Assembly: GCF_003269425.1 (NCBI RefSeq)
Contig: NZ_CP030104.1
Location: 1,235,501 to 1,299,500 of the forward strand
DNA: 64,000 nucleotides
Source: Flagellimonas maritima
GTDB lineage: Bacteria > Bacteroidota > Bacteroidia > Flavobacteriales > Flavobacteriaceae
Direction: 5' to 3'
Shown: in pieces, positions 44,207 to 52,761 of the stretch
How positions within the stretch are numbered: position 1 is the stretch's first letter
Layout: every line of letters begins with the position of its first letter
Notes under the pieces: generated by a model
Databases searched by the model: none
Told to the model about the DNA's origin: nothing
Seen by the model: only the letters and a program-made list of their open reading frames with translations
Position numbers and translations under genes: made by a program

Positions 44207-44584
44207 TTAGAAAGGTAAATCGTCGTGCTCTCCTTCGTTCACATCATCCGCAGGTTCAAAAGCTTCCATGGGCGGTACGGGAGGGACGTTGTCTCCACTG
44301 GCCTCTGTTTGAAGATTTTCAATTCTCCAGCCCTGAATGGAATTAAAATATTTGGTCTCACCTTCTGGGTTTACCCACTCCCTACCTCTTAGGTTAATAC
44401 TGACCTTTACCATTTGACCAACACTGTAGTTGTTGAGTAAATCGCACTTGTCCTGTACGAATTCCACTAGTATATGTTGAGGATACTGTTCCTCTGTAGT
44501 GATTACAACTTCTCTTTTTCTGAAACCGTTGTTACCGTAGGTTTTGGTCTCATCGATCATTTTAATTCTTCCCTGAACTTCCAT
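44207..44584 (-). CDS. DUF3127 protein (single-strand-binding-like fold)
   Basis: A 125-residue protein of the DUF3127 family: opening MEVQGRIKMIDETKTYG, then FRKREVVITTEEQYPQHILVEF and a WRIENLQ strand. The N-terminal 90 residues are probably an OB-like barrel, and the acidic C-terminus ends in Asp-Asp-Leu-Pro-Phe, the protein-interaction tail of single-stranded-DNA-binding proteins. Involvement in DNA metabolism is thus plausible. A TATTTTTG promoter box lies 24 bp upstream. Confidence 0.85.
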   Translation of the reverse strand: MEVQGRIKMIDETKTYGNNGFRKREVVITTEEQYPQHILVEFVQDKCDLLNNYSVGQMVKVSINLRGREWVNPEGETKYFNSIQGWRIENLQTEASGDNVPPVPPMEAFEPADDVNEGEHDDLPF

Positions 44585-44607
44585 TTTATCTACTTTTCAA
44601 TAAGCAT

Positions 44608-44615
44608 CAAAAATA
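44608..44615 (-). promoter_or_regulatory. Promoter of the DUF3127/atoE/aat unit
   Basis: Minus-strand TATTTTTG (TANNTTTG), 24 bp before the DUF3127 ATG. Confidence 0.4.
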
Positions 44616-44709
44616 CATAAAATGAAGCCTAATAAAAACCATACTTGCTAATGAAGTATCAACATATTTTTACATTTTCCGCTATCTTTAATCAGAATTG
44701 TTCTCGAAT

Positions 44710-45858
44710 ATGAATTTCAACCCTAGGAAAAAGGCTTCCAATATCATTTTATTGATTTCATCGTTCGTTATCGTAAGCCTTATTCTGTGGAATACCAACA
44801 GCTTCTTCAAAAATTTTAAAGAGGAAGAACGCCTAAAGATGGAAATATGGGCAACTGCCCAACTGGAACTGATCCAATCCTCCGTAGACCAAGAACTGGG
44901 AAACCTTACATTAAAAGTGATGGGAAACAATACCTCTACACCCATGATCTTGGTAAACGAAGAAGGGTCTATTAAAACACACAACATCTCTTTGGAAAAA
45001 GCGATGGACACTGTCTATATCCAAAGGAAGATAAGACAGTTTGAAAGCGAGAACGAGCCCATACACATTATCCAGGAAGGGGAGCTTTTGGAAACACTGT
45101 ATTATGGGAATTCTGAAGTTTTGAACAAATTAAAGTACTATCCCCTGGCCTTGCTTCTGATAATTTTTCTTTTTGGAACCGTGATTTTCTTCTTTTTCAA
45201 GACCAACAAAGCTTCGGAACAAAACAAACTTTGGGCGGGGATGGCGAAGGAAACGGCACATCAAATAGGTACGCCATTGACATCTTTATTGGGATGGAAC
45301 GAGCTTTTAAAATCCGAAAAAATCAATCCTGACATCACCAAAGAGATTGCAAAGGATATTACCCGGTTGGAAACCATAACGGATCGTTTTTCCAAAATTG
45401 GGTCGATTCCGGATTTGGAAGTACATGATATTGTAAAAGAGACGGAGAAGGCCTACGAATACCTAAAGCGTAGAAGTTCCAAACTCATACATTTTGCCTT
45501 TAGTTCTGAAATTGATGAACTGCCTGTACTTTTAAATCCACCTTTGTACAATTGGAGCATAGAAAATCTCGTTAAGAATGGTATAGATGCGATGAAAGGG
45601 AAGGGCAATATTGCCATTCAAATTGAAAAAAAGGGTCAATTTGTCAATATTTTGGTATCGGATACTGGCCACGGAATTTCAAAAAGTGATTTTCAGAATA
45701 TCTTCAATCCAGGGGTAACTTCAAAAAAAAGGGGTTGGGGACTGGGCCTTTCACTGGTAAAAAGAATTGTGGAGGAATACCACAAAGGAAAAATTAAAGT
45801 ACTTTCGTCAAGCAAAGAAGGAACAATCATGCAAATCTCCCTGCGAGCAAAAGTCTGA
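44710..45858 (+). CDS. Sensor histidine kinase, two membrane helices
   Basis: A 382-residue kinase starting at the ATG at 44710 (a TTG four codons upstream is less likely). Two membrane helices (about 10-28 and 143-163) flank a short extracytoplasmic sensor region. The phospho-accepting His is in KETAHQIGTPLTSLLGW near residue 183; the ATPase domain shows NLVKNGIDAM, DTGHGIS and GWGLGLSLVKRI. No HAMP domain is seen and no response regulator is adjacent; a zinc-ribbon membrane protein gene follows 6 bp later. Confidence 0.9.
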   Translation: MNFNPRKKASNIILLISSFVIVSLILWNTNSFFKNFKEEERLKMEIWATAQLELIQSSVDQELGNLTLKVMGNNTSTPMILVNEEGSIKTHNISLEKAMDTVYIQRKIRQFESENEPIHIIQEGELLETLYYGNSEVLNKLKYYPLALLLIIFLFGTVIFFFFKTNKASEQNKLWAGMAKETAHQIGTPLTSLLGWNELLKSEKINPDITKEIAKDITRLETITDRFSKIGSIPDLEVHDIVKETEKAYEYLKRRSSKLIHFAFSSEIDELPVLLNPPLYNWSIENLVKNGIDAMKGKGNIAIQIEKKGQFVNILVSDTGHGISKSDFQNIFNPGVTSKKRGWGLGLSLVKRIVEEYHKGKIKVLSSSKEGTIMQISLRAKV

Positions 45859-45864
45859 TAAACT

Positions 45865-46215
45865 ATGGCAAAGGAAAAAAAGATTGTAATTAAGGATGCG
45901 GAAATCACCAACAACTGCCCGGAATGCTTTAACCAAGAACTAAAGATTTCCTTCTATCAAAAACACACTTACAACGCTTTTTACCATAGAACAACTGATG
46001 AAGTAACCCATGAGATAAAATGCAAAAAATGTTACTCCATTATTTATCCCGTAAACTGGACTCCTGATATTGAAAGGGTTTTTGATTACTATAACAAATT
46101 GGTAAGCCCAGACAGAACTTCGGTAAGGTTTACAACCCTGTTCTTTATAGTGCTCGTGCTTATAATTTGTTTAGTGGCCACGGGGATTTATTTTTACTTG
46201 GAGGGTGTTAGCTAA
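45865..46215 (+). CDS. Small membrane protein with a zinc-ribbon-like domain
   Basis: A 116-residue protein. Two Cys pairs, Cys-Pro-Glu-Cys near residue 18 and Cys-Lys-Lys-Cys near residue 53, can bind zinc as a ribbon; one transmembrane helix covers about 90-110. It is 6 bp behind the histidine kinase gene and is probably co-transcribed; it may act with it. Family not recognised. Confidence 0.7.
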   Translation: MAKEKKIVIKDAEITNNCPECFNQELKISFYQKHTYNAFYHRTTDEVTHEIKCKKCYSIIYPVNWTPDIERVFDYYNKLVSPDRTSVRFTTLFFIVLVLIICLVATGIYFYLEGVS

Positions 46216-46397
46216 TCACATATATAAGTTAAATTAAGATTTTATTTTCCATAACTCTTTCACACTAATAATTCTTTTGACTATTATGTTGTTATTGTTG
46301 AATGATTTATTAGTCGGCATACATAGGTTATCGCCCATGCCGAGAAAAATAAATACAAGTGATTTTTGTGAACAAAAAGCGTGTAAAGTTTTCCTTT

Positions 46398-47690
46398 TTA
46401 ATTATTCAATAAGTTTTTGAATTGATAAAAAAAACGCTCGACCAATCTCAAATCTTCGGTTATAATTTCTGCTGTTCCCCGCATTTCCTGTTTAAACTCC
46501 ACTTCGTTCCCATAACTGGTAATCAACTGTTTTGGCAGAGACACATTTATTAGATAAAAACCTTCTTCATCGGGTGTAAGAGAGATACTTTCCACTTTTC
46601 CGGAAAGTACCCCGAACTCTGTATCGGGATAATCCTGAAGTTTGACGTTTACATGCTGCCCTACTTTTAGTTTACCAGAGTTTTGGGATGGAGCTCTTAC
46701 TTTTGCCAAATAATGTAAACTTTCCGTAGGTATTATCGTAAATACCAAATCCCCCTGGGCAACAGTTTGGCCTTTGCTCCAGAAGTTTGAAAAAGATACT
46801 TTTCCATTCATATTGGATTTAAAGACATATATATCTTCCCAATCCACAATTGCCTTTTTTAGTAGATTTAATGACTGAATGGAACTTTTGAGCAGCTGCA
46901 GTTCCTCCTTAGTTTTTGAAATCTCGGTTCCTTTTGAGGTATTACGTGCATTTCCTATCGCTTCACGTACTTGTGAAATTGTAACGCCAAGATTTTTAAA
47001 ATTCCGTTCCGCCAGTAAGTACTCTTGTTGTTTGTTTTCGTATTCTTGGGCGGAAATGACTCCTTTATCAAAAAGCTTCTTGTTCCGTTCCAAATCGTTC
47101 CTCTTCAAGCTCATCTCGGATTCGTTCAAACTATATTGTCCCATTAAGCTTCCCAATCTTCCCATTAGTTCTGATAAGGATATTCTATTTGCCATGGCAT
47201 CGTTGGAAAAAGGTCGTAATTCTTTGTTCAACATATACTGTGAGTAATTATTTTCGAAAAGGGCATAACTTTCCTCGATATCTCCAAGAAACAATATTGG
47301 CAGTTCGTTCAATGGAAATGAAAATGACCTGTCCTTGAACTTTACGGTATCCAGAATCGATTTAAGATAAAGAACATCTTCGGTATTGGCCGTATTTTCC
47401 AAAACCGCCAATATGCTGTTTTTGGAAACAGGTTGTGAATCTTTTACGTATATGGTATCTAATTTTGAAGTTATGGCGGCATATTCTTTTTGCGGAGGTA
47501 TTTTGGTGGTAATAATTGCTTCGGCGGTAATGATATCAGGGTATTTTATTAGCCAAGATATCGACAATAACAAAAGAATCAGGAATAGGAACAGTGTATT
47601 CCCCCAGCGCACCATCCAACTGGGCACACGTGTTAGAATATCCTGTACTTCCTCGCTTCTTAATTCTATATCGTTTAAATGTTCTGGCAT
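46398..47690 (-). CDS. HlyD family adaptor of the C39-ABC exporter
   Basis: A 430-residue membrane fusion protein: an N-terminal cytoplasmic stretch of about 27 residues, one membrane helix (about 28-48), a coiled-coil hairpin (150-265 region) between two lipoyl-like halves, and a barrel domain with KVGQHVNVKLQDYPDTEFG. It starts one base after the stop of the peptidase-ABC gene. Together they form a peptide/protein exporter that would need a TolC-type outer-membrane protein encoded elsewhere. Confidence 0.88.
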   Translation of the reverse strand: MPEHLNDIELRSEEVQDILTRVPSWMVRWGNTLFLFLILLLLSISWLIKYPDIITAEAIITTKIPPQKEYAAITSKLDTIYVKDSQPVSKNSILAVLENTANTEDVLYLKSILDTVKFKDRSFSFPLNELPILFLGDIEESYALFENNYSQYMLNKELRPFSNDAMANRISLSELMGRLGSLMGQYSLNESEMSLKRNDLERNKKLFDKGVISAQEYENKQQEYLLAERNFKNLGVTISQVREAIGNARNTSKGTEISKTKEELQLLKSSIQSLNLLKKAIVDWEDIYVFKSNMNGKVSFSNFWSKGQTVAQGDLVFTIIPTESLHYLAKVRAPSQNSGKLKVGQHVNVKLQDYPDTEFGVLSGKVESISLTPDEEGFYLINVSLPKQLITSYGNEVEFKQEMRGTAEIITEDLRLVERFFYQFKNLLNN

Positions 47691-47691
47691 C

Positions 47692-49881
47692 TTATTTACC
47701 CAGTTCCAACTGGTTTTTAACTAGATTGTAATAATTTCCCTTGTTCTTTATAAGTTGTGAATGATTTCCCACTTCCACAATTTTACCCTCATCCAAGACA
47801 ACTATTTGATGTGCGTTCTTAACGGTACTCAACCTGTGCGCAACAACAATAACGGTTTTATCCTTATAGAATTCGTTCAGTTTTTCCATAATCACTTTTT
47901 CGTTATTGGCATCCAGTGCGGAAGTGGCTTCATCAAAAAAAAGATAATCAGGATTTTTATAAACTGCTCTGGCAATCAATAATCTTTGCTTTTGGCCTGT
48001 ACTGAGACCCACCCCCTCCATGCCTATTTTTGTATTGTAAGACAGTGGTAATTCTTCAATAAACTTTTTTATATTGGCAACATCCACTGCATATCCTAGC
48101 TTCTTCTTATCAATATGGTCCACGCCTACAGCGATGTTGTTAGCAATGCTGTCATTAAAAATATAGTCTTCTTGCATTACCACTCCACATTTCTCACGCC
48201 ATTCTCTCTGGGCCACATTGGCAAGATTGTGATGCCCAAATTTTATGGTGCCCAAGTTGGGTTCATAAAACTTGAGCAATAATTTCATTAAAGTTGTTTT
48301 TCCACTGCCACTGACCCCTACGATCGCAGTTACTTTTTTAAGGGGAATATGCAGGTTTAAATCCTGTAAAACCATTGCATCCGAACCAATATATTTAAAG
48401 GAGAGGTTCTCGATTTCAAAACCGAAATCATTAGGGATATTTTGAATTTTAGAACTGCTATCAGGCTCTTCATCTTCTTTATTATGGATTTCCGAAAGGC
48501 GTTCCAGTCCAATTTTGGCATCTTGCAGTTCCCTAATGAAGTTTATCAGTTGGGCTATCGGGGAATTGAGCTGACCGACTATATATGTTATGGCCAGCAT
48601 CATGCCCAATGTTAACTCTCCATCAACAACTAGTTTAGCTGATAAAACGGTAATAAGAATGTTTTTGAGCTCATTTATAAACCCAGACCCAACACTTTGG
48701 TATTGTTCCAAAATCAATCCCTCTATGTTGATTTTAAATATTCTTGCCTGTAAAAATTCCCAGCTCCATCTCTTTTTCTTTTCAGCATTGTGTAGTTTAA
48801 TGGTCTGCATTCCATTGATAAGTTCGATGATTTTGCTTTGTTCATCACTTACTTGGGCAAAACGCTTATAATCCAATGTCTTCCTTTTTTTAAGGAAGAT
48901 GATAATCCATAAAAAGTACAGTAGGCTTCCCAAGAAAAAAATGCCGAGTATCGTTAGATTGTAGTACGCTAAAACAAGGCTGAATACTACAAGGTTTACC
49001 ATTGAAAAAAGTATATTCAACGATGAGGTGGTCAAAATACTTTCAATACGCTTGTGATCATTGATTCTTTGAAGTATATCGCCCGTCATCCTTGTATCGA
49101 AAAAAGAAATGGGCAGTTTCATGAGCTTGATAAAGAAATCAGACACCAAAGAAATATTTATACGTGTGCTCAGATGCAATAAAATCCAACTCCTGACAAC
49201 TTCAATCGCAGTCCTTCCAATAAAAAGAGCCAATTGTGCAAAAAGTATAAGGTAAATAAATTGAACATCTTGATTTTTAATCCCTACATCTACAATGCTC
49301 TGTGTTAAAAAAGGGAAAATAAGTTGAAGTAAACTTGCCGCTATTAAACCAATAACCAGTTGCCATATCAGTTTTTTATACTTAAAAACATATTTGGATA
49401 GAAAAGCCAAATCAAGTTTGGATTCTTCATTATCAAAATTGGAGCCATAGAATTTTGGCGTGGGTTCCAATAACAATGCAATTCCTTCTTCAGTGCTATC
49501 AGTTGAGTTATTACCTATCCAATTTTCCAAAAAATCCTTTTTATTGTAAACCAACAATGAATGCGCAGGGTCGGAAATATAATAGGTCGTATTCCTTATT
49601 TTGTACAGAACAACATAATGGTGCTTGTTCCAATGAAGTATGCAAGGCAACGGGACCTCATTCAGTTGTTGTAGCGAGATCTTTATTCCCAATGACTTAA
49701 AACCCAATTCCTCCGCGGCATCACTTAGGCTAAGAAGATTACTACCTGCCCTATTGGTTTGACTTAAATCTCGTAATTCTTGTAAGGAAATTATCTTCTT
49801 GTAGAATTTTGCTATGATTTTTAAACACGTAGGGCCACAGTCCTTAAAATCGGGCTGTTTGTAATGTGGAAAATTACGCAT
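47692..49881 (-). CDS. Peptidase-containing ABC transporter (PCAT, bacteriocin-type exporter)
   Basis: A 729-residue full PCAT: an N-terminal C39 peptidase (1-130) with catalytic Cys15 in DFKDCGPTCL, His88 in HHYVVLY and an Asp in ISDPAHS; a six-helix membrane domain (about 165-450); and an intact ABC domain (Walker A GVSGSGKTT near 525, LSTGQ signature, FFDEATSALD, AHRLS). PCATs cut double-glycine leaders and export the mature peptides. No leader-bearing gene is visible within the flanking gaps. Confidence 0.92.
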   Translation of the reverse strand: MRNFPHYKQPDFKDCGPTCLKIIAKFYKKIISLQELRDLSQTNRAGSNLLSLSDAAEELGFKSLGIKISLQQLNEVPLPCILHWNKHHYVVLYKIRNTTYYISDPAHSLLVYNKKDFLENWIGNNSTDSTEEGIALLLEPTPKFYGSNFDNEESKLDLAFLSKYVFKYKKLIWQLVIGLIAASLLQLIFPFLTQSIVDVGIKNQDVQFIYLILFAQLALFIGRTAIEVVRSWILLHLSTRINISLVSDFFIKLMKLPISFFDTRMTGDILQRINDHKRIESILTTSSLNILFSMVNLVVFSLVLAYYNLTILGIFFLGSLLYFLWIIIFLKKRKTLDYKRFAQVSDEQSKIIELINGMQTIKLHNAEKKKRWSWEFLQARIFKINIEGLILEQYQSVGSGFINELKNILITVLSAKLVVDGELTLGMMLAITYIVGQLNSPIAQLINFIRELQDAKIGLERLSEIHNKEDEEPDSSSKIQNIPNDFGFEIENLSFKYIGSDAMVLQDLNLHIPLKKVTAIVGVSGSGKTTLMKLLLKFYEPNLGTIKFGHHNLANVAQREWREKCGVVMQEDYIFNDSIANNIAVGVDHIDKKKLGYAVDVANIKKFIEELPLSYNTKIGMEGVGLSTGQKQRLLIARAVYKNPDYLFFDEATSALDANNEKVIMEKLNEFYKDKTVIVVAHRLSTVKNAHQIVVLDEGKIVEVGNHSQLIKNKGNYYNLVKNQLELGK

Positions 49882-49912
49882 ATGGGATAGTGTAGGCTAA
49901 AAAGAAAATTCT

Positions 49913-49930
49913 ATACTTAAATATAAGTAT
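49913..49930. promoter_or_regulatory. Palindrome upstream of the PCAT exporter
   Basis: ATACTTA (49913-49919), 4-nt spacer, TAAGTAT (49924-49930): a perfect inverted repeat 32 bp upstream of the PCAT start, in AT-rich DNA. It may be an operator; it lacks a terminator T-run. Confidence 0.35.
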
Positions 49931-50061
49931 TTTAGTACAATTATGCGTTTTTTCTTATACTATAAAATTTAGGAATTAAAAAATTTACTAATTATAGAGA
50001 TTATAATGCTTTGTTAGGTATTTGGGACAATAGTTTTATGATGCATAGATTAAAAACAATT

Positions 50062-50454
50062 TTATTTAAAGTTATTTTTAATCTTTTCTGCAATCGTTTC
50101 AAATTCTTCAGGTTCCATTTTTTCTTTATACTGAAAAGTGGCGTTTTTCATGGTGTGCAACGGAATTAGGTGTACATGGACGTGCGGGACTTCCAAGCCA
50201 ATAACCGTCATCCCCACACGTTTACAGGGCACTGAAGCTTCAATGGCCTTGCCCACTTTTCGGGAAAATGCCATAAGTTTAGTATAGGATTCTTCATCCA
50301 AATCCGATAGTTTGTCCACTTCTTTTTTTGGTACACAAAGCGTGTGCCCTTTGGAATTTGGGTTTATATCAAGAAATGCAAAATTATCCTCGTCCTCTGC
50401 TATTTTATAACAGGGAATTTCTCCATTGATTATTTTGGTAAAAATACTTGGCAT
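50062..50454 (-). CDS. HIT family nucleotide hydrolase/transferase
   Basis: A 130-residue histidine-triad protein. It begins with the canonical SIFTKIINGEIPCYKIAEDE, carries DINPNSKGHTLCVPKKE near residue 30, and ends with the His-x-His-x-His motif in VPHVHVHLIPL near residue 92. HIT proteins hydrolyse adenosine phosphoramidates or related nucleotides. It is downstream of greA, with a terminator hairpin between them. Confidence 0.93.
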   Translation of the reverse strand: MPSIFTKIINGEIPCYKIAEDEDNFAFLDINPNSKGHTLCVPKKEVDKLSDLDEESYTKLMAFSRKVGKAIEASVPCKRVGMTVIGLEVPHVHVHLIPLHTMKNATFQYKEKMEPEEFETIAEKIKNNFK

Positions 50455-50484
50455 GCCTGGTGTGGTTTGGTCCTGAACAATAAA

Positions 50485-50506
50485 AATCCTGTCGGGTGAC
50501 AGGATT
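50485..50506 (-). terminator. Terminator between greA and the HIT gene
   Basis: Minus-strand AATCCTGTC, 4-nt loop, GACAGGATT, then TTTTATTG. It lies 23 bp after the greA stop, so much greA transcription should end here. Confidence 0.85.
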
Positions 50507-50528
50507 AAATATAACCAATTAGTGGATG

Positions 50529-51005
50529 TTAATCCCGTGTAATCTCCAAAATATCAAACTTTAACGTTCCATTGGGTACGGTAATCTCGGCAACATCACC
50601 AACAGACTTTCCCAATAAACCTTTTCCGATTGGGGAAGTAACGGATATTTTCCCCTTTTTTAAGTCTGCTTCACTCTCTGCCACCAATGTATATTTCATT
50701 TCCATACCATTGGTTTGGTTTTTTAATTTTACTGTCGACAGCACCAACACTTTTGAGATATCCAGTTGCGATTCATCAATAAGTCTGGCATTTGCCAATG
50801 TTTCTTCCATTTTGGAGATTTTCATTTCCAAAAGTCCCTGTGCTTCTTTTGCGGCATCATATTCCGCATTTTCAGACAAGTCCCCTTTATCCCTTGCTTC
50901 ACCAATGGCCTGCGAGGCTTTGGGCCGCTCTACGTCTTTTAAATAATTGAGTTCCTCCCTTAATTTTTTTAATCCTTCTTCCGTATAATAAGATATTTTA
51001 CTCAT
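50529..51005 (-). CDS. greA: Transcription elongation factor GreA
   Basis: A 158-residue GreA that rescues backtracked RNA polymerase by stimulating transcript cleavage. The start at 51005 gives the typical KISYYTEEGLKKLREELNYL coiled-coil opening; the basic GEARDKGDLSENAEYDAAKE tip with catalytic Asp/Glu is near residue 35; the C-terminal FKBP-like domain carries ISVTSPIGKGLLGKSVGD. An in-frame ATG 17 codons upstream reads unrelated sequence. A structured leader with a terminator-like hairpin precedes it. Confidence 0.96.
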   Translation of the reverse strand: MSKISYYTEEGLKKLREELNYLKDVERPKASQAIGEARDKGDLSENAEYDAAKEAQGLLEMKISKMEETLANARLIDESQLDISKVLVLSTVKLKNQTNGMEMKYTLVAESEADLKKGKISVTSPIGKGLLGKSVGDVAEITVPNGTLKFDILEITRD

Positions 51006-51078
51006 ATCGTAATATTTTATGCAAAAGGACACTGGAGAAAATGAAAATTTTCCCAATGTACTTCATCGTTGTAAATAC

Positions 51079-51130
51079 AAAAAATCCCCGACCACCTCTA
51101 TGACACGCATAGGATTTTTATCGAGGATTT
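51079..51130 (-). ncRNA. Candidate short leader RNA with terminator upstream of greA
   Basis: A TATATTTG box on the minus strand (plus 51135-51142) would start a transcript at about 51130. It immediately folds: AAATCCTCGA (51130-51121) pairs with TCGGGGATTT (51091-51082, one mismatch), with an inner CTATG/CATAG hairpin, and then a T-run follows. The result is a 50-nt RNA ending 73 nt upstream of the greA ATG, or an attenuated greA leader. No small frame is evident. Confidence 0.5.
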
Positions 51131-51134
51131 AACG

Positions 51135-51142
51135 CAAATATA
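51135..51142 (-). promoter_or_regulatory. Promoter of the greA leader
   Basis: Minus-strand TATATTTG (TANNTTTG), with a TTG 23 bp upstream (plus 51166-51168). Confidence 0.5.
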
Positions 51143-51190
51143 GGTAATTTTTGTTCAAATTTGTCCAACTAATGTTTTGAAATCCATACC

Positions 51191-51631
51191 ATGAGGCGCT
51201 TCTGGAGCTGTATTTTTTTGACTTTTATAATTTCTTGTGATTCCAATGATACCAACCGAAATCCTTTTCTCCAAGAAGTGAGTTTTAGATTTGAGCTAAA
51301 CTTAAATCTTCCACTTTACAACAATCTGAATACTATTGGAAATCCTGTTTTTGTTGGGAACAGTGGAGTAGGAACACGAGGAGCTTTTGTAATGAAAACT
51401 TCAATAGACAATAACTTCATCGCATTTGAGGCAAGTTGTCCCAATCATGCACCAAATAATTGTTCCACGATGGAAATAGATGGCCAAAACGTGGTTTGCC
51501 AGTGCGAGGATTTCACCTACAGTCTTTTCACAGGACAACAGTTGAACAGGCCAGATGACGGGAATAGATACTATGACCTACTCTTTTATAGAACAACGCT
51601 AAGTGGAAATACTGTAACGGTATTTAATTAA
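51191..51631 (+). CDS. Rieske-fold-like lipoprotein lacking cluster histidine ligands
   Basis: A 146-residue lipoprotein with a signal ending Phe-Ile-Ile-Ser-Cys (Cys near residue 16). The second half follows the Rieske pattern: FEASCPNHAPNNC, then VVCQCEDFTYSLFTGQQL, but the canonical Cys-x-His and Cys-x-x-His pairs are altered (second site Cys-Gln-Cys-Glu). It probably has the fold without a standard [2Fe-2S] cluster. Divergent from greA; the 7-bp tandem repeat follows its stop. Confidence 0.65.
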   Translation: MRRFWSCIFLTFIISCDSNDTNRNPFLQEVSFRFELNLNLPLYNNLNTIGNPVFVGNSGVGTRGAFVMKTSIDNNFIAFEASCPNHAPNNCSTMEIDGQNVVCQCEDFTYSLFTGQQLNRPDDGNRYYDLLFYRTTLSGNTVTVFN

Positions 51632-51648
51632 ATTAAATTGGCTATACA

Positions 51649-51732
51649 CCCTAAGCCCTTAGTCCTTAGCCCTTAGCCCTTAGCCCTTAGCCCTTAGCCC
51701 TTAGCCCTTAGCCCTTAGCCCTTAGCCCTTAG
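51649..51732. repeat. Heptanucleotide tandem repeat CCCTTAG x12
   Basis: Twelve consecutive 7-bp units: CCCTAAG, CCCTTAG, TCCTTAG, then nine perfect CCCTTAG copies (51670-51732). It fills most of the space between two convergent genes. The unit is not a multiple of three and the region is not coding. Confidence 0.95.
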
Positions 51733-51762
51733 CAAGGAAATAAAACTATCATAAAGACGCTA

Positions 51763-52740
51763 CTAATTCCCCAAGATTTTATCCATTACCCAACTGGTAT
51801 GTAGCCCAGTGGCTCCCGTTGATGGATGCTGTGCTATTCCTGAAAGATGTTTTTGTATATTTTCTACATGATATCGGTGCAAGTGTTTGGGATGTTCAAT
51901 AATTAAAGATTCCTTCAGTTTCGGACTTATTAATTCTATTGGTAACTCATTTAATACAGAAAACCGTATTTCACCTTTGGAACCAAAAATCTCAACCTTG
52001 TCCTGTTGTTCATTGGCCCCAAAAATCCAACTGCCTTCTCCGGTTATTCCATTTTCATGGAGCCAACTGCCCGTGACGGCATCTTTGGCCGAATATAATC
52101 CTTGTTGGTTCACGGCAAAACCCTTCGCATCTTTTATATTGCCCAATAAATAGGTGAACAAATCAAGTCCGTGACTTGCCAAATCATCAAAATAGCCAGC
52201 CGGAGCAATTTTTGCGTCGGTGCGCCAGTTGTATGTCCCGCTCAAATCGAGTTCACTGGGCGTTCTGCTCTTATACCAACGAATGTGCCTTACATCTCCT
52301 ATCAGACCTTTATCCAACCATTCCTTAACTTTATTGAACCTGGGCAAAGAACGACGGTAATAGGCAATAAAAAGTGGAATTCCGTTTTTCTGGAAAGCGT
52401 TGTAAATCTCAAGACTGTCCGCATAGCATGGCGCCATAGGCTTCTCAATACAACAAGGTTTTCCAGCTGCTGCTACCAGAAGACCATATAGCTTATGGGT
52501 ATCTGGAGGTGTAGCTATATAAACGGCATCTATTTTAGGGTTTTCAATGACTTTACTCGCATTGGTCGTCCAAAACGGCACCTGATGTCTTTTGGCATAA
52601 TCCGCTGCTTTTTCTGCATTACGCCGCATTACCATGGACAATTCAAAACCTTTCGTGTTTTTATAGGGCGGGCCGCTTTTTACTTCGGTAACATTTCCGC
52701 AACCAATAATTCCCCACCGCAACGGTTTTAAATTGTCCAT
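51763..52740 (-). CDS. Gfo/Idh/MocA family oxidoreductase
   Basis: A 325-residue NAD(P)-dependent oxidoreductase. The Rossmann strand LRWGIIGCGNVTEVKSGP opens it, AVYIATPPDTH is near residue 74, and the family-typical EKPMAPC (Glu-Lys-Pro) near residue 98. A C-terminal alpha/beta domain with YFDDLASHGLDLF near 180 completes it. Family members oxidise sugars, inositols and related alcohols. It is the third gene behind a TPP riboswitch, so a thiamin-precursor-linked substrate is possible but not shown. Confidence 0.88.
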   Translation of the reverse strand: MDNLKPLRWGIIGCGNVTEVKSGPPYKNTKGFELSMVMRRNAEKAADYAKRHQVPFWTTNASKVIENPKIDAVYIATPPDTHKLYGLLVAAAGKPCCIEKPMAPCYADSLEIYNAFQKNGIPLFIAYYRRSLPRFNKVKEWLDKGLIGDVRHIRWYKSRTPSELDLSGTYNWRTDAKIAPAGYFDDLASHGLDLFTYLLGNIKDAKGFAVNQQGLYSAKDAVTGSWLHENGITGEGSWIFGANEQQDKVEIFGSKGEIRFSVLNELPIELISPKLKESLIIEHPKHLHRYHVENIQKHLSGIAQHPSTGATGLHTSWVMDKILGN

Positions 52741-52761
52741 ATCATGCTATTTTTCAATTCA

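Noticed and set aside
46216..46397. A 34-codon minus-strand frame beginning MGDNLCMP in the gap after the HlyD gene, considered as a C39 substrate
   Set aside because: No double-glycine leader, Asn-rich low-complexity middle, and no terminator or promoter fits; the TCGGCAT/ATGCCGA hairpin there lacks a T-run.
51649..51732. Tandem heptamers as a CRISPR array or coding repeat
   Set aside because: No spacers, 7-bp unit, not a multiple of three.
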